Assembly: GCA_031376285.1 (NCBI GenBank)
Contig: JANMDN010000053.1
Location: forward strand, 1 to 40,011
DNA from: JANMDN01 sp031376285
Lineage (GTDB): Bacteria; Actinomycetota; Thermoleophilia; Miltoncostaeales; Miltoncostaeaceae
Direction of reading: 5' to 3'
DNA: 40,011 bases
Shown: piece by piece, positions 1 to 9,403 of the stretch
Numbering within the stretch: the first letter of the stretch is position 1
How the letters are laid out: each line of letters begins with the position of its first letter
The notes under the pieces: model-generated
Seen by the model: the letters and a program-made list of their open reading frames with translations, nothing else
What the model was told of the DNA's origin: nothing
Database searches by the model: none
Program-made: the position numbers and the translations under genes

Positions 1-1211
1 CCCGTCGCGTTACCAAGGTTCAGGAGCCGTCCCTCAGACAGCAAAATCACGGCGCGCCCGCTCGGGAACACCCATTTGTCGACCTGCGGCTTGATGTTGA
101 TCCGCTCGACACCCTCGAACTCAGCAAGGCCAGCAATGTCAATCTCGTTGTCGAAATGACCGATGTTCCCGACGATCGCCTGATGCTTCATCCGCGACAT
201 GTCCTCGGCGGTGATGATGTCCTTATTACCGGTACACGTAATGAAAATATCCCCGGTCTCGACAACATCATCAAGGGTCTTGACCTCAAAGCCCTCCATC
301 GCCGCCTGCAACGCGCAGATCGGGTCGATCTCGGTCACGATGACACGCGCACCCTGCCCCTTGAGCGAATCAGCACAACCCTTACCGACATCCCCAAACC
401 CACAAACGACAGCAACCTTCCCACCAATCATCACGTCAGTGGCCCGGTTGAGCCCATCAATGAGCGAGTGCCGACAGCCGTAAAGGTTGTCGAACTTCGA
501 CTTGGTCACCGAGTCGTTGACGTTAATGGCCGGAAACAGCAGCTCCTCAGCCTCGGCGAGTTGGTAGAGCCGGTGCACGCCGGTGGTCGTCTCCTCGGTC
601 ACGCCCTTGATCCCCGGGGCAATCGTCGACCAACGCTTGGGGTCCTCCTGGAGCGACCGGGTCAGCGTTTCGAGGACGATCCGGTACTCCTCGGAGTCGG
701 CCGTCAGGGGGTTCGGAACCGCGCCGGCACTCTCGAACTCGACGCCCTTGTGGACGAGCATCGTCGCGTCGCCACCGTCGTCGAGGATCATGTTCGGGCC
801 ACCACCACCAGGCCACAACAGCGCCCGCTCGGTGCACCACCAGTACTCCTCGAGGCTCTCCCCCTTCCAGGCAAAGACCGGAACGCCCTTCGGGTCGTCC
901 GGCGTACCGTCAGGGCCGACCGCCACCGCCGCCGCCGCGTGATCCTGGGTCGAAAAAATGTTGCAGCTCGCCCAACGCACCTCGGAACCGAGCGCGACGA
1001 GGGTCTCGATCAGCACCGCAGTCTGAATGGTCATGTGGAGCGACCCGGTGATCCGAGCCCCCTTGAGCGGCTGACTCTCACCGAACTCGCGTCGCGTCGC
1101 CATGAGCCCCGGCATCTCGTGCTCGGCGAGCTCGATCTCCTTCCGCCCGAACTCGGCGAGCGAGAGGTCGGCAACCTTGAAGTCGCGGGTCATCAGATCG
1201 GCTGTCGTCAC
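1..1211 (-). CDS. ahcY: Adenosylhomocysteinase, C-terminus cut off by the window edge
   Basis: Cytosolic NAD-dependent enzyme that splits S-adenosylhomocysteine into adenosine and homocysteine, clearing the inhibitory product of methylation. Read from a GTG at 1211 the frame is open for 403 codons to the window edge. It begins MTTADLMTRDFKVADLSL and contains the family signatures CNIFSTQDHAAAA (substrate side), NVNDSVTKSKFDN, the NAD-binding GFGDVGKG and, at the edge, LLNLGNATG. The family is usually about 420-490 residues, so only the last few dozen residues are missing. The 216 bp between this gene and the ABC exporter upstream (1212-1427) hold no gene. I looked there for an SAH riboswitch and saw no convincing core. 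Identity is secure; the start rests on the family N-terminus and is not backed by a strong ribosome binding site. Confidence 0.96.
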   Translation of the reverse strand, partial: MTTADLMTRDFKVADLSLAEFGRKEIELAEHEMPGLMATRREFGESQPLKGARITGSLHMTIQTAVLIETLVALGSEVRWASCNIFSTQDHAAAAVAVGPDGTPDDPKGVPVFAWKGESLEEYWWCTERALLWPGGGGPNMILDDGGDATMLVHKGVEFESAGAVPNPLTADSEEYRIVLETLTRSLQEDPKRWSTIAPGIKGVTEETTTGVHRLYQLAEAEELLFPAINVNDSVTKSKFDNLYGCRHSLIDGLNRATDVMIGGKVAVVCGFGDVGKGCADSLKGQGARVIVTEIDPICALQAAMEGFEVKTLDDVVETGDIFITCTGNKDIITAEDMSRMKHQAIVGNIGHFDNEIDIAGLAEFEGVERINIKPQVDKWVFPSGRAVILLSEGRLLNLGNAT

Positions 1212-1427
1212 GTGGTCTCCAGAGCGGGAAGTTTTGGTGTGTGGTGCGGCCCGACGATGTTTCGGCGTTCATGTTTGCACGGGAGGCGACCGTCAAATGC
1301 GGGACCCGACGTCCGACGGGAAGCGGTTCGCGGTATGCCAACCACCCGACGCAGTCAATCAATCTACCAAGGGGGTTTGGAGGTGTGCCACCGGTTTGGG
1401 CATGCCAGCGCCGTGGCGCAGCCCCGC

Positions 1428-3254
1428 TCAGACGGCAGAAAGCGAAGCATCGTCTCGAGCGACGAGCTCGCTGTAGCGCCCCCCGGCGACCACCAGGTCG
1501 TCGTGGGTTCCGATCTCGACGATCCGCCCTTGGTCCAAGACGATGATCTGGTCAGCGTCCCGGACGGTCGAAAGCCGGTGAGCAATCGCGATCGTGGTCC
1601 GACCCGCCGCGAGGCGCTCGAGGGCGTCCTGGACGAGCCGCTCGGTCTGCGTGTCGAGCGCCGAAGTGGCCTCGTCAAGCACGAGGACCGGTGGGTTTCG
1701 CAGTACCGTGCGCGCGATCGCCATGCGCTGCTTCTCCCCACCCGAGAACCGGTAGCCCCGCTCGCCGACGACCGTGTCGTAGCCATCGGGGAGCCCGGCG
1801 ATCAGATCGTGGATCTGGGCGACCCGCGCGGCGTCCTCGATCTCGGCGTCAGACGCATCCGGACGAGCGAATCGCAGGTTCTCGCGGACGCTCTCGTGGA
1901 AGAGGTAGGTCTCCTGCGAGACGACGCCGACGACCGACGCAAGGGATGGGAAGGTCAGCTCACGAACATCGACGCCGTCGATTGTCACGCGCCCCTGCGT
2001 GGCGTCATAGAGCCGCGCGACCAGGTACGCGCAGGTGGTCTTGCCCGAGCCAGTCTCACCCACGAGCGCCGTCTTGGTTCCAGCCGGTGCCGTGAAGGTG
2101 AGGTCGTCGAGCGTCCACTCGCCAGCGTCGTCATAGCGGAACCGAACGTGCTCGAAGGTCACGTCGCCGCGCACCGCTCCGATTTCGCGCGACCCTTCGA
2201 CGATGTCGATTGGCTGGTCGAGGTATTCGAAGATCCGGTCAAAGAGCGCCAGCGACGTCTGTACCTCCACCTGCACGCCCAGCAGGCGACCGATCGGAAA
2301 GAAGAGCTGGGTCAGAAGTGTCGTGAACGCGACGACGGTGCCGATGCTGATCGACTCGTTGCCTCCTGAAAGGGACCAACCCGCAAACCAATAAACGAGG
2401 GCCGGCATCATGGCGAAGACGATCTGGATCCAGGCCATCATCCAGCGACCCGTCATCCGGCTTCGCACCTCGAGGTCGGCCAGGTTCCGTGACTCGCTGG
2501 CAAACCGATCGGCGAGGTCCCCGGCACGACCCATCGTCTTACCGAGAAGGATGCCGGAGATCGAGAGCGATTCCGAGACAATCGACGAGACCTCGGCAAG
2601 CGATACCTGACGTTCGGCGGTGATCTGCTTTCGCTTGTCGCCGACGCGCTTGGTCAGCCAGACAAAGACGGGGAGCAGCGCAAGGGAGAAGACGGCGAGG
2701 CGCCAGTCGAGCAGCACCATCGCGACGATGGTGGCGAGCACCGTCGTGAAGCTCGAAAGGACGGACGTCGCGGTGCTCGTGACGACGTTGTCGATGCCGC
2801 CGATGTCGTTTGCGATCCGACTCTGCACCTCACCGGTTCGCGTCCGAGTGAAGAACGCGATCGAGAGGCGCTGAAGGTGGCGGTAGACGGCAGTGCGCAG
2901 GTCGTGCATCACGCTTTGGCCGACTTGGTTCGAGACGAGCGTTTGCCAGACCCCGAGCGCCCCGGTGAGCACCGCGATGCCGATCATCCCGCCCACGAGG
3001 GCGCTCAGGAGGCCGACACGCGCCTTCGGGATCGCCTCGTCGAGCACTTCTCGTAGAAGGAAGGGCGACATCGCGCCGATCGACGCGGAGATGATGATGA
3101 GCACCCCGACGACCGAGAGGCGCAGTCGGTAGGAAGCAAAGAGCGTGATGATGCGGCTGAAGTTGGCCTTGCGCACGCGCGGGTCGGCCGGCCGCTCGGG
3201 CGCCTCGTGCCCCGGCCCGCCAAATCCGTGTGGTCCACCGCCGCGTGTTCCCAT
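1428..3254 (-). CDS. ABC exporter, fused permease and ATPase (ABCB/MsbA-like)
   Basis: A 608-residue half-transporter that should work as a dimer exporting lipids, peptides or drugs. The N-terminal ~330 residues carry six hydrophobic segments (type IV exporter fold, beginning near residue 35). The ATPase domain has Walker A GETGSGKTT near residue 397, a Q-loop VSQETYLF, the signature FSGGEKQRM near 499, Walker B VLVLDEATSALD near 521 and an H-loop AHRLSTV near 554, all intact. The frame stays open to 3605, but I chose the ATG at 3254 (MGTRGGGPHGFG). It gives a normal family length, and the longer version would run through the divergent promoter region into the neighbouring gene. The substrate cannot be told from sequence. 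It is divergent from the A-T-TE operon, so export of that product is possible but unproven. Confidence 0.93.
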   Translation of the reverse strand: MGTRGGGPHGFGGPGHEAPERPADPRVRKANFSRIITLFASYRLRLSVVGVLIIISASIGAMSPFLLREVLDEAIPKARVGLLSALVGGMIGIAVLTGALGVWQTLVSNQVGQSVMHDLRTAVYRHLQRLSIAFFTRTRTGEVQSRIANDIGGIDNVVTSTATSVLSSFTTVLATIVAMVLLDWRLAVFSLALLPVFVWLTKRVGDKRKQITAERQVSLAEVSSIVSESLSISGILLGKTMGRAGDLADRFASESRNLADLEVRSRMTGRWMMAWIQIVFAMMPALVYWFAGWSLSGGNESISIGTVVAFTTLLTQLFFPIGRLLGVQVEVQTSLALFDRIFEYLDQPIDIVEGSREIGAVRGDVTFEHVRFRYDDAGEWTLDDLTFTAPAGTKTALVGETGSGKTTCAYLVARLYDATQGRVTIDGVDVRELTFPSLASVVGVVSQETYLFHESVRENLRFARPDASDAEIEDAARVAQIHDLIAGLPDGYDTVVGERGYRFSGGEKQRMAIARTVLRNPPVLVLDEATSALDTQTERLVQDALERLAAGRTTIAIAHRLSTVRDADQIIVLDQGRIVEIGTHDDLVVAGGRYSELVARDDASLSAV

Positions 3255-3370
3255 TGTGGGAGTGTGCCTGGTCTCGAACACGACAGGTTGGCGACCGGAT
3301 TGTGCCCGGGTTTCAAGGTGGTGAAGTTCCGTCGTCGCGGTTGGGCGTCGCGCCGTTAGGAGGTCATTGG

Positions 3371-3400
3371 TTCGACGCCGCACCGCGCTGAACGTACGAT
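3371..3400 (+). promoter_or_regulatory. Possible promoter of the A-T-TE/PPTase operon
   Basis: In the 157-bp divergent region between the ABC exporter and the adenylation gene there is TTCGAC (3371-3376), an 18-bp spacer and TACGAT (3395-3400). The ATG at 3412 follows only 11 bp later, and the only purine stretch in between is a weak GACGAG. The transcript may therefore be almost leaderless, which is common in actinobacteria. This rests on hand matching to sigma-70 boxes only. Confidence 0.3.
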
Positions 3401-3411
3401 GAGCGACGAGC

Positions 3412-6069
3412 ATGACCGAGCATCCGTCAAACTCCGCGCGGATCCGTGTGCGCCCAACGAATGCCTTCGAGGCGTTTCCGCGCTCGGCCCTCGAGGGTAC
3501 GCTGGTCGATCGTTTCGAAGAGCGCGTGCGTCGCCACCCCAGGCGCGCGGCCATCATCGACGCCGGTCGCCTGCTCAGCTTCGCGGAACTCGACCGAGAG
3601 GCCAACCGAGTGGCAAACGCCCTCCTGCGGGTCTCGGGCCCGGTCCAGGGGCCGGTTGGGTTGTGCTTCCCTCAGGGTTGGCGCTCGCTCGTCGCAACCA
3701 TTGGGGTGCTGAAGGCTGGGGCGGCCTACGTTCCGTTCGACCACCGGCTGGAACCTGATCGCCTCCGAGGTCTGGCCGCGTCGCTCGGCATCGTCGCCCT
3801 GATCGCCGATGCCGAGCGAGCGGCGGCGTTCGAAGGCGTCGTCCCAGTACCAGTGATCGACGCTGACGCCATCGACGCGCCGGGCACCTCCCCCGACCGA
3901 TCGACGGGCCCGGGTGACCCTGCCTACGTATTCATCACCTCGGGGTCCACCGGGCCGGCAAAGGGTGTTGTCGACACGCACCGAAACGTCCTGCACAACG
4001 TCCTTCGCTACACCAACTCCCTGCACATCTGTGGGTCAGATCGACTGAGCCTCATCCAGGCGCCGAGCTTCAGCGCGACGGTCTCCACCACCTTCTGCGG
4101 ACTCCTCAACGGGGCGACGCTCCTCCCGTTTGACCTGGACCGGGAGGGGGCACACGCCCTCCCACGTTGGCTCGCCGAGCGGGATGCGACGATGTTCCAC
4201 AGCGTCCCAGCCCTCTTTCGGCACCTCCTCACCGCTGACGAGCCGTTGGACCGTCTGCGGGTCATCCGCCTTGAGGGCGATCGAGCAACGCAGGGCGACA
4301 TCGAGGGCTTCCAACGTCGTTTCGGACGGGGGTGCATCCTCGTGAACGGACTCGGCGCGACCGAGTGCGGGCTCATCCGCCAGTTCTTCGTCGACCACCG
4401 AGTCCAGGTCCCGGCGGGGCCGGTCCCGATCGGCGAAGCGGTCGACGACATGGAGGTCATGCTGCTTGACTCGCAGCGACGCCGGGTGAACGACGGGGAG
4501 GTCGGAGAGATTGTCGTACGCAGCTCCTTCCTGGCGCTCGGCTACCACGGCCGTCCCGACCTCACCGCCGCCGTATTCAGCGCGGCGCCAGATCAGCCTG
4601 GGTTGCGCGACTACCGGACGGGCGATCTTGGGCGCTTCGGCGCCGACGGGATCCTCGAGTTCCTTGGGCGCGTGCATGATCAGCCAAGGCTCGCGGGTGT
4701 CCCGATCGACTTGGCGGCGGTCGAGACCGCTCTCGAGGCGCTCCCCGGCGTCGACCAGGCCGCCGCGCTGATCTACGAACCGAGCGTCGGCGCGGCGTCG
4801 CTCGTTGCCTACCTCGTGCCCGCGGCGACGCTCCCTTCGAGCGCTGATATGCGCGCCCTCCTTGCCGCTCGACTTCCATCCGACCACGTGCCGCACGCCT
4901 TCGTCCCGATGGATCGGCTACCCCGTACGGTGAACGGCAAACTCGACCGTGGAGCGCTCCCCGATCCGCCCCGGACCCGCCCGCATGGCGCTCCCCCGGC
5001 GGCGCGTGCGGGGACGCTTCTGGAACACGAACTCGTTGCGATCTGGGAGGAGGTGCTCAGTACCCGACCGATTGGCGTGCGCGACCATTTCGTCGACCTT
5101 GGTGGAACGTCGCTCCAGGCATTTGAGATCCTTCAACGGGTTGAGCGAATGCTCGAGCGGAGCGTGCGGCCGAGTGTGCTCCTCGACGGAGCGACCATCG
5201 AACGCCTCGCCGCTTCGCTTCAGAACGACGTTGCTGTCCTCGACGGTGTTCTGCTTCCAGCAGAGGGCGGCGGAGAAGCGGGACCGCTGTTCTTTCTCCA
5301 CGGTGACTATCTCAGCGGCGGGACCTACTGCCTCCGACTTGCCAGGGCCCTCGGCCCGGGTCGGCCGCTGCACGTCCTCCCACCAGTCCTGCGGGGTGAA
5401 GCCGGTGAGCCGCTCAGCTACGAAGCAATGGCGGGGCGCCACCTTGTGGCGCTTCGGAAGGCTCGCCCCCGAGGTCCGTACCTCCTTGCGGGTAACTGCA
5501 ACGGCGGCATCGTCGCCCTCGAGGTCGCACGTCTTCTGGTTCGCGACGGGGAGCGAGTGGAACTGCTCGCGGTGATCACCGCATCAATGCTGAATCGGCG
5601 CTGGAGCACCCGATACGGCCCGATCGGCCTCGCTGGTGCGGTGATGCGGCGCGGGCCAGTGGCGCGGTTTGACCACTTTCGGGCCTGGGTGCTGCGGTGG
5701 GATTCCCGTACGGGACCCGAACGTGGGCGGGCGCTCCTCGGGGCGATCCACCGAACAATCGCTCGGCGGACACCGAAGGCGGTCGGACGACCAGCCGAGG
5801 ACCCTTTCAAGGCGAGCCGACACGTCCTCCGCACCGCAGATCGCGACTACCGCCCACGGCCATACGAGGGGCGGGTCGTCGTGCTCTGGCCCCGCGAGGA
5901 TCCGGAGTTCGCTCAGGCGCCGCGATGGTGGGATGGGATGGCCCGCGAGGTCGATTTTCGTCCATTGCCCGGCAACCACGTGACCTGCATCATCGAGCAC
6001 GTCGACGCCCTCGCATTCGAACTTCGGGCCTGCCTCGAAGGTGCCGCGGCGCGCGGCCTTGACAAATGA
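3412..6069 (+). CDS. Single-module NRPS-like protein: adenylation, carrier and thioesterase domains
   Basis: An 885-residue A-T-TE protein that should activate a carboxylic acid as its adenylate, load it on its carrier arm and release it through the thioesterase. The A domain covers about residues 25-525, with core A3 FITSGSTGPAKG near 173, A5 NGLGATECG and A10 NGKLDR with Lys510. The carrier motif is DLGGTSL with the arm-bearing Ser567. The TE domain (about 620-880) has the nucleophile elbow GNCNGG with Cys696 in place of Ser, a possible acid at Glu829/Asp830 and a likely catalytic His856. Hand alignment to GrsA-PheA gives Ser221, Ala222 and Ser225 at positions 235, 236 and 239. The Asp235 that holds an amino group is therefore missing, which suggests a substrate that is not an alpha-amino acid. 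There is no condensation domain. The gene overlaps the PPTase by 4 bp (ATGA). Confidence 0.93.
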   Translation: MTEHPSNSARIRVRPTNAFEAFPRSALEGTLVDRFEERVRRHPRRAAIIDAGRLLSFAELDREANRVANALLRVSGPVQGPVGLCFPQGWRSLVATIGVLKAGAAYVPFDHRLEPDRLRGLAASLGIVALIADAERAAAFEGVVPVPVIDADAIDAPGTSPDRSTGPGDPAYVFITSGSTGPAKGVVDTHRNVLHNVLRYTNSLHICGSDRLSLIQAPSFSATVSTTFCGLLNGATLLPFDLDREGAHALPRWLAERDATMFHSVPALFRHLLTADEPLDRLRVIRLEGDRATQGDIEGFQRRFGRGCILVNGLGATECGLIRQFFVDHRVQVPAGPVPIGEAVDDMEVMLLDSQRRRVNDGEVGEIVVRSSFLALGYHGRPDLTAAVFSAAPDQPGLRDYRTGDLGRFGADGILEFLGRVHDQPRLAGVPIDLAAVETALEALPGVDQAAALIYEPSVGAASLVAYLVPAATLPSSADMRALLAARLPSDHVPHAFVPMDRLPRTVNGKLDRGALPDPPRTRPHGAPPAARAGTLLEHELVAIWEEVLSTRPIGVRDHFVDLGGTSLQAFEILQRVERMLERSVRPSVLLDGATIERLAASLQNDVAVLDGVLLPAEGGGEAGPLFFLHGDYLSGGTYCLRLARALGPGRPLHVLPPVLRGEAGEPLSYEAMAGRHLVALRKARPRGPYLLAGNCNGGIVALEVARLLVRDGERVELLAVITASMLNRRWSTRYGPIGLAGAVMRRGPVARFDHFRAWVLRWDSRTGPERGRALLGAIHRTIARRTPKAVGRPAEDPFKASRHVLRTADRDYRPRPYEGRVVVLWPREDPEFAQAPRWWDGMAREVDFRPLPGNHVTCIIEHVDALAFELRACLEGAAARGLDK

Positions 6070-6749
6070 TCGAGCGGGTCGCCTCGTTCGAAGAGATTGA
6101 CGTCTGGCTGATCGGCTTGGACGCGACGTTTGACCATTCGATCCTTTCAGCCCACGAGATCGCACGCACGGAGGGGTGCCTGGACCCCGTGTACGCCCAG
6201 CGCCTGCTCGCGTCGCGGGTCGGTCTGCGCACGGTGCTTTCCGGCTACGTCGGCGCGGCGCCAGCCCGCCTTACCTTCTCGCGAACTCGGTCCGGCGCAC
6301 CGGTGCTCGTCGACGACCCCGAGTGTTGCTTCAGTCTCTCGCGGTCACGGGATCTTGCGGTCGTGGCGGTGGGCCTCGAATGCCGGGTCGGCGTGGACAT
6401 ACAGGGGCCGGCGCCGAGTGCTGCGAGCTGTGACGCCCTCGCTCGCCATGTTCTCGACGAGGAAGAGCGACTGGCCTTCGATGCCCTTGGGGCCGACGAA
6501 CGCCGAGTCGTCTTCCTCGCGGCCTGGACCAGGCGGGAAGCGGCCTTGAAGGCGATGGACTTCGGCCTGCTCGACGACCGCGCCCCGGCGCCTGACGAAA
6601 CCGGCAAGTCCGCACTGGCATCGTCGGGTTGGCGCCTGCTGCGTCCCGTTCTGGCACCCGAACGAGTAATCGCGCTCGTCAGCAAACCGCGAACCCCGCG
6701 GGAATCGGCCGACGAACGAACAACTGGCGTACGACTGGCACGGACTTGA
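6066..6749 (+). CDS. 4'-phosphopantetheinyl transferase, Sfp type
   Basis: A 227-residue enzyme that moves the phosphopantetheine arm of coenzyme A onto a carrier-protein serine. The family core is visible: GVDIQ near residues 112-116 (metal-binding Asp) and, later, the WxxKEA-type motif as WTRREAALKA, with Arg where Lys is usual. The N-terminal PVLVDDPECCFSLSRSRD matches the usual substrate-side FSLSHS-type stretch. It overlaps the upstream A-T-TE gene by 4 bp, so the two are translationally coupled, and Ser567 of that protein is the obvious target. The Arg-for-Lys change is conservative. A primary-metabolism role (activating acyl carrier protein) cannot be excluded, since PPTases of this type can serve several carriers. 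Confidence 0.9.
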   Translation: MIERVASFEEIDVWLIGLDATFDHSILSAHEIARTEGCLDPVYAQRLLASRVGLRTVLSGYVGAAPARLTFSRTRSGAPVLVDDPECCFSLSRSRDLAVVAVGLECRVGVDIQGPAPSAASCDALARHVLDEEERLAFDALGADERRVVFLAAWTRREAALKAMDFGLLDDRAPAPDETGKSALASSGWRLLRPVLAPERVIALVSKPRTPRESADERTTGVRLART

Positions 6750-6838
6750 CACAAACGTCGCGCCCCCCGTCACATTATGCGGACTACCCTGAAACGTGGG
6801 TGGTGGTCCGGGGTGGCCCCTTGGGGGGGCGGCCTGCG

Positions 6839-7855
6839 TCAGTCGCGGTGGAGGTAGCCCTTCGTTACGACCGACTCCGCGATCTGGACCGCGTTCGTCG
6901 CGGCGCCCTTACGGAGGTTGTCAGCGACGATCCACATCACGATACCGTTTGGGTGTGAGCGGTCGTTGCGGATGCGCCCAACATAGACCTCATCGTGGCC
7001 GGCGACGTCCCGCGCAAGGGGATACTCGCCGCGGCCCGGATCGTCGCGTAACACGATGCCGGGGGCGCCGAGCAGCAGCTCACTGACCTGCGCTGCGCTG
7101 ATGTGATCCCGCGTCTCGATGTGGACCGCCTGCGAGTGCGCGAAGAACACCGGCACGCGGACACAGGTCGCGCTTGCTCGCAACTCGGGCATCTCGAGGA
7201 TTTTCTGGGTCTCGGCGATAACCTTGCGCTCCTCACCTGTGTAGCCCGATTCGTCGAACGTATCGATGTGGGGGAGCGCGTTGAACGCGATGGGATGCGG
7301 GTAGACGCTCGGGCCTGGCTCGTCTCCGGCAAGGTAGCCGGCGGTCTGGGCCCGCAGCTCCTCGATGGCGGCCTGGCCGGTTCCGCTCACCGACTGGTAG
7401 CTCGACACGATCACCCGCTCGAGGCCGGCGGCGTCCGCGATGGGCTTCAGCGCGACAACAAGCGGCGCAGCGACGCAATTGGGGTTTGCGACGATGCCCT
7501 TGTGGTGTGCGAGGGCGTGCTCGTTGACCTCCGGGACGACGAGTGGCACGTCCGGGTCCATCCGGTAGGCCGAGGAGTTGTCGATGACGACGGCTCCGGC
7601 CGCGACGGCCGCAGGAGCAAAGTCGCGCGAGCGGGTGGCACCCGCCGAGAAGAGCGCGATGTCGACCCCCTCGAAGGCCTCGGCCGTGAGTTCACGCACC
7701 GCCACGGAACGGCCGAGGTAGTCGACCTCCTTACCGACGCTTCGCGATGACGCGAGTGGAACCAGCTCGCTGATCGGAAATCCGCGCTCCTCCAAGACTC
7801 GCAGCATGGTCCCGCCGACCGCGCCGGTCGCCCCGACGATCGCAACCCGAAACAT
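6839..7855 (-). CDS. asd: Aspartate-semialdehyde dehydrogenase
   Basis: A 338-residue NADPH-dependent enzyme that reduces aspartyl phosphate to aspartate semialdehyde, the second step towards lysine, diaminopimelate, threonine and methionine. The N-terminus has the nucleotide-binding motif VGATGAVGGTML. The catalytic cysteine is Cys127 in VANPNCVA, and SSYQSVSGTGQAA is the usual following segment. It is the last gene of xseA-xseB-lysC-asd. Its ATG shares one base with the lysC stop (TGATG), so the two pathway steps are translationally coupled. Length and motifs are normal. Confidence 0.96.
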   Translation of the reverse strand: MFRVAIVGATGAVGGTMLRVLEERGFPISELVPLASSRSVGKEVDYLGRSVAVRELTAEAFEGVDIALFSAGATRSRDFAPAAVAAGAVVIDNSSAYRMDPDVPLVVPEVNEHALAHHKGIVANPNCVAAPLVVALKPIADAAGLERVIVSSYQSVSGTGQAAIEELRAQTAGYLAGDEPGPSVYPHPIAFNALPHIDTFDESGYTGEERKVIAETQKILEMPELRASATCVRVPVFFAHSQAVHIETRDHISAAQVSELLLGAPGIVLRDDPGRGEYPLARDVAGHDEVYVGRIRNDRSHPNGIVMWIVADNLRKGAATNAVQIAESVVTKGYLHRD

Positions 7856-9081
7856 CAGACCACCCCGCTTCGGCGTTCGGCTTCGCTCTCCAGATCGAAG
7901 GCGTCGTGCAGGGCGCGAACGGCCCGCTCGACCTCCCGCCGGTCGATCACCACGGTGATTCGGATGGTTGATGTGTCGATCATCTGGATGTTGATTCCCT
8001 CGCTCGAAAGGACGCGAAACATCTTGGCCGCGACGCCCGGCTCGGACTTCATACCGGCCCCGACGAGGGTGACCTTGCCGATCTGGTCGTCGCTTGTGAG
8101 CTCCCGGTAGCGAAGATCGCCCTTCAGCTCGGTGATGGCGTCGAGGGCTGGACGAAGCTCCGCAAGAGGTACCGTGAACGACACGTCAGCGTGACCATGA
8201 TCGCCGACGTTCTGGATGATCGTGTCCACGTTGATAAGGCGGTCGGCGAGCGCCGTGAAGAGTTTTGCGGCGACGCCGGGCTGGTCCGGAACGCCGAGAA
8301 TCGTCACCTTCGCCTCGTCGCTCTTGTGCGCGATGGCAGAGACGATGGCCTTTTCCATTTCGGGGGTCTCCTCGGTAATCCAGGTGCCCTCCTCCAAGAG
8401 GAACGACGACCTTGTGTGTAGTGGAACGTTGAAGCGACGCGCGAATTCAATCGACCGTAGCGCCAGCACCTTGCTCCCCTGGGACGCCATCTCAAGCATT
8501 TCCTCGTGGCTGATCCGCGGGAGCTTTCGCGCGCCGGGAACGACCCGGGGGTCGGCGGTGAACACCCCTGTGACATCGGTGTAGATCTCGCAGACGTCGG
8601 CGCCGAGCGCCGCCGCCACCGCCACCGCGGTCGTGTCACTCCCGCCCCGACCGAGGGTGGTGACGTCGTTTGCCGTCGAGACGCCCTGAAAGCCGGCAAC
8701 CAGAACGATGTGGTCCTCAGCCAGGGCGGAGCGCACACGATCGCCACGGATCTCGAGGATCTTCGCTTTGGTGTGGGCCTCGTCGGTGACGATGCCGGCT
8801 TGGGAGCCGGTCAGGCTCACCGCTTCGTGCCCGAGATCGTGCAGGGCCATGACAACAAGTGCGCACGAGATGCGCTCGCCGGTTGAGAGGAGCATGTCCA
8901 TCTCGCGCGGATCGGGGCTCACAGAGAGTTCGTTTGCGAGCGCGACGAGCCCGTCGGTCGTCTTGCCCATCGCCGATACGACGGCGATGACGTCGTCTCC
9001 GGACTCCTTCGCGCGGGCGATTCTCCCGGCGACATTCTTGATCTTTTCCGCGTCGGCGACAGAGCTGCCGCCGAACTTCAT
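7855..9081 (-). CDS. lysC: Aspartate kinase
   Basis: A 408-residue enzyme that phosphorylates aspartate at the entry of the aspartate-family amino acid pathway. The N-terminus MKFGGSSVADAEKI is the kinase signature. STGERISCALV and GRGGSDTTAVAVAA follow, and the C-terminal third contains two ACT domains (from about residue 260, ILGVPDQPGVAAKLF, and a second from about 345, GAGMKSEPGVAAKMF), the usual sites of feedback inhibition by lysine and threonine. I chose the ATG at 9081 because it starts exactly at the family N-terminus. No good ribosome binding site sits next to it (an AAGGAAG lies about 20 bp upstream), so an upstream in-frame TTG is an alternative. It is coupled to asd by a one-base overlap. 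Confidence 0.95.
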   Translation of the reverse strand: MKFGGSSVADAEKIKNVAGRIARAKESGDDVIAVVSAMGKTTDGLVALANELSVSPDPREMDMLLSTGERISCALVVMALHDLGHEAVSLTGSQAGIVTDEAHTKAKILEIRGDRVRSALAEDHIVLVAGFQGVSTANDVTTLGRGGSDTTAVAVAAALGADVCEIYTDVTGVFTADPRVVPGARKLPRISHEEMLEMASQGSKVLALRSIEFARRFNVPLHTRSSFLLEEGTWITEETPEMEKAIVSAIAHKSDEAKVTILGVPDQPGVAAKLFTALADRLINVDTIIQNVGDHGHADVSFTVPLAELRPALDAITELKGDLRYRELTSDDQIGKVTLVGAGMKSEPGVAAKMFRVLSSEGINIQMIDTSTIRITVVIDRREVERAVRALHDAFDLESEAERRSGVV

Positions 9082-9142
9082 TACTCGCAGGCCGATTTCG
9101 CGCTTCCTTCCGTATCGCAAACCGCCGGAGGATAGCGCGGGC

Positions 9143-9403
9143 TTACTCGCTCGGTGGCCGCTCCGGTTCGGTTCGGGTCGTTCCGACAACCCGAAAGCGG
9201 GCGGGGCCGGCCTCGGTCTCGACCCGGGCGAGCTCTGCCTGGCAATGATCGAGGTACTCGCGCAGGGAACGCTCGAGGTCCTTGCCTTCGGCGACCAGCT
9301 CGATCGACTCTGCGATCGGCGCCTCGCCGGCTTCGATCTGACGAACGATTGAATCGAGACGGGTCATCCCGTCTTCGAAGGAGATATCGATTGGACCTGT
9401 CAC
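9143..9403 (-). CDS. xseB: Exodeoxyribonuclease VII small subunit
   Basis: An 86-residue helical protein, the small subunit of exonuclease VII, which degrades single-stranded DNA together with XseA. It shows the family core FEDGMTRLDSIVRQIEAGE and the LxxSLxLxxEG-type segment as IAESIELVAEGKDLERSL. The normal length is about 70-90 residues. Its ATG overlaps the xseA stop by 4 bp, as expected for subunits made together. lysC begins 61 bp downstream. Confidence 0.93.
   Translation of the reverse strand: MTGPIDISFEDGMTRLDSIVRQIEAGEAPIAESIELVAEGKDLERSLREYLDHCQAELARVETEAGPARFRVVGTTRTEPERPPSE

Noticed and set aside
1212..1427. SAH or SAM riboswitch before ahcY
   Set aside because: The leader between the ABC exporter and ahcY shows no recognisable SAH- or SAM-riboswitch core, only short GC-rich stems.
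156..2369. Long open frame on the plus strand across ahcY and the ABC exporter
   Set aside because: It is antisense to two secure genes and its protein is Arg-rich with no family pattern, a typical artefact of high-GC DNA.
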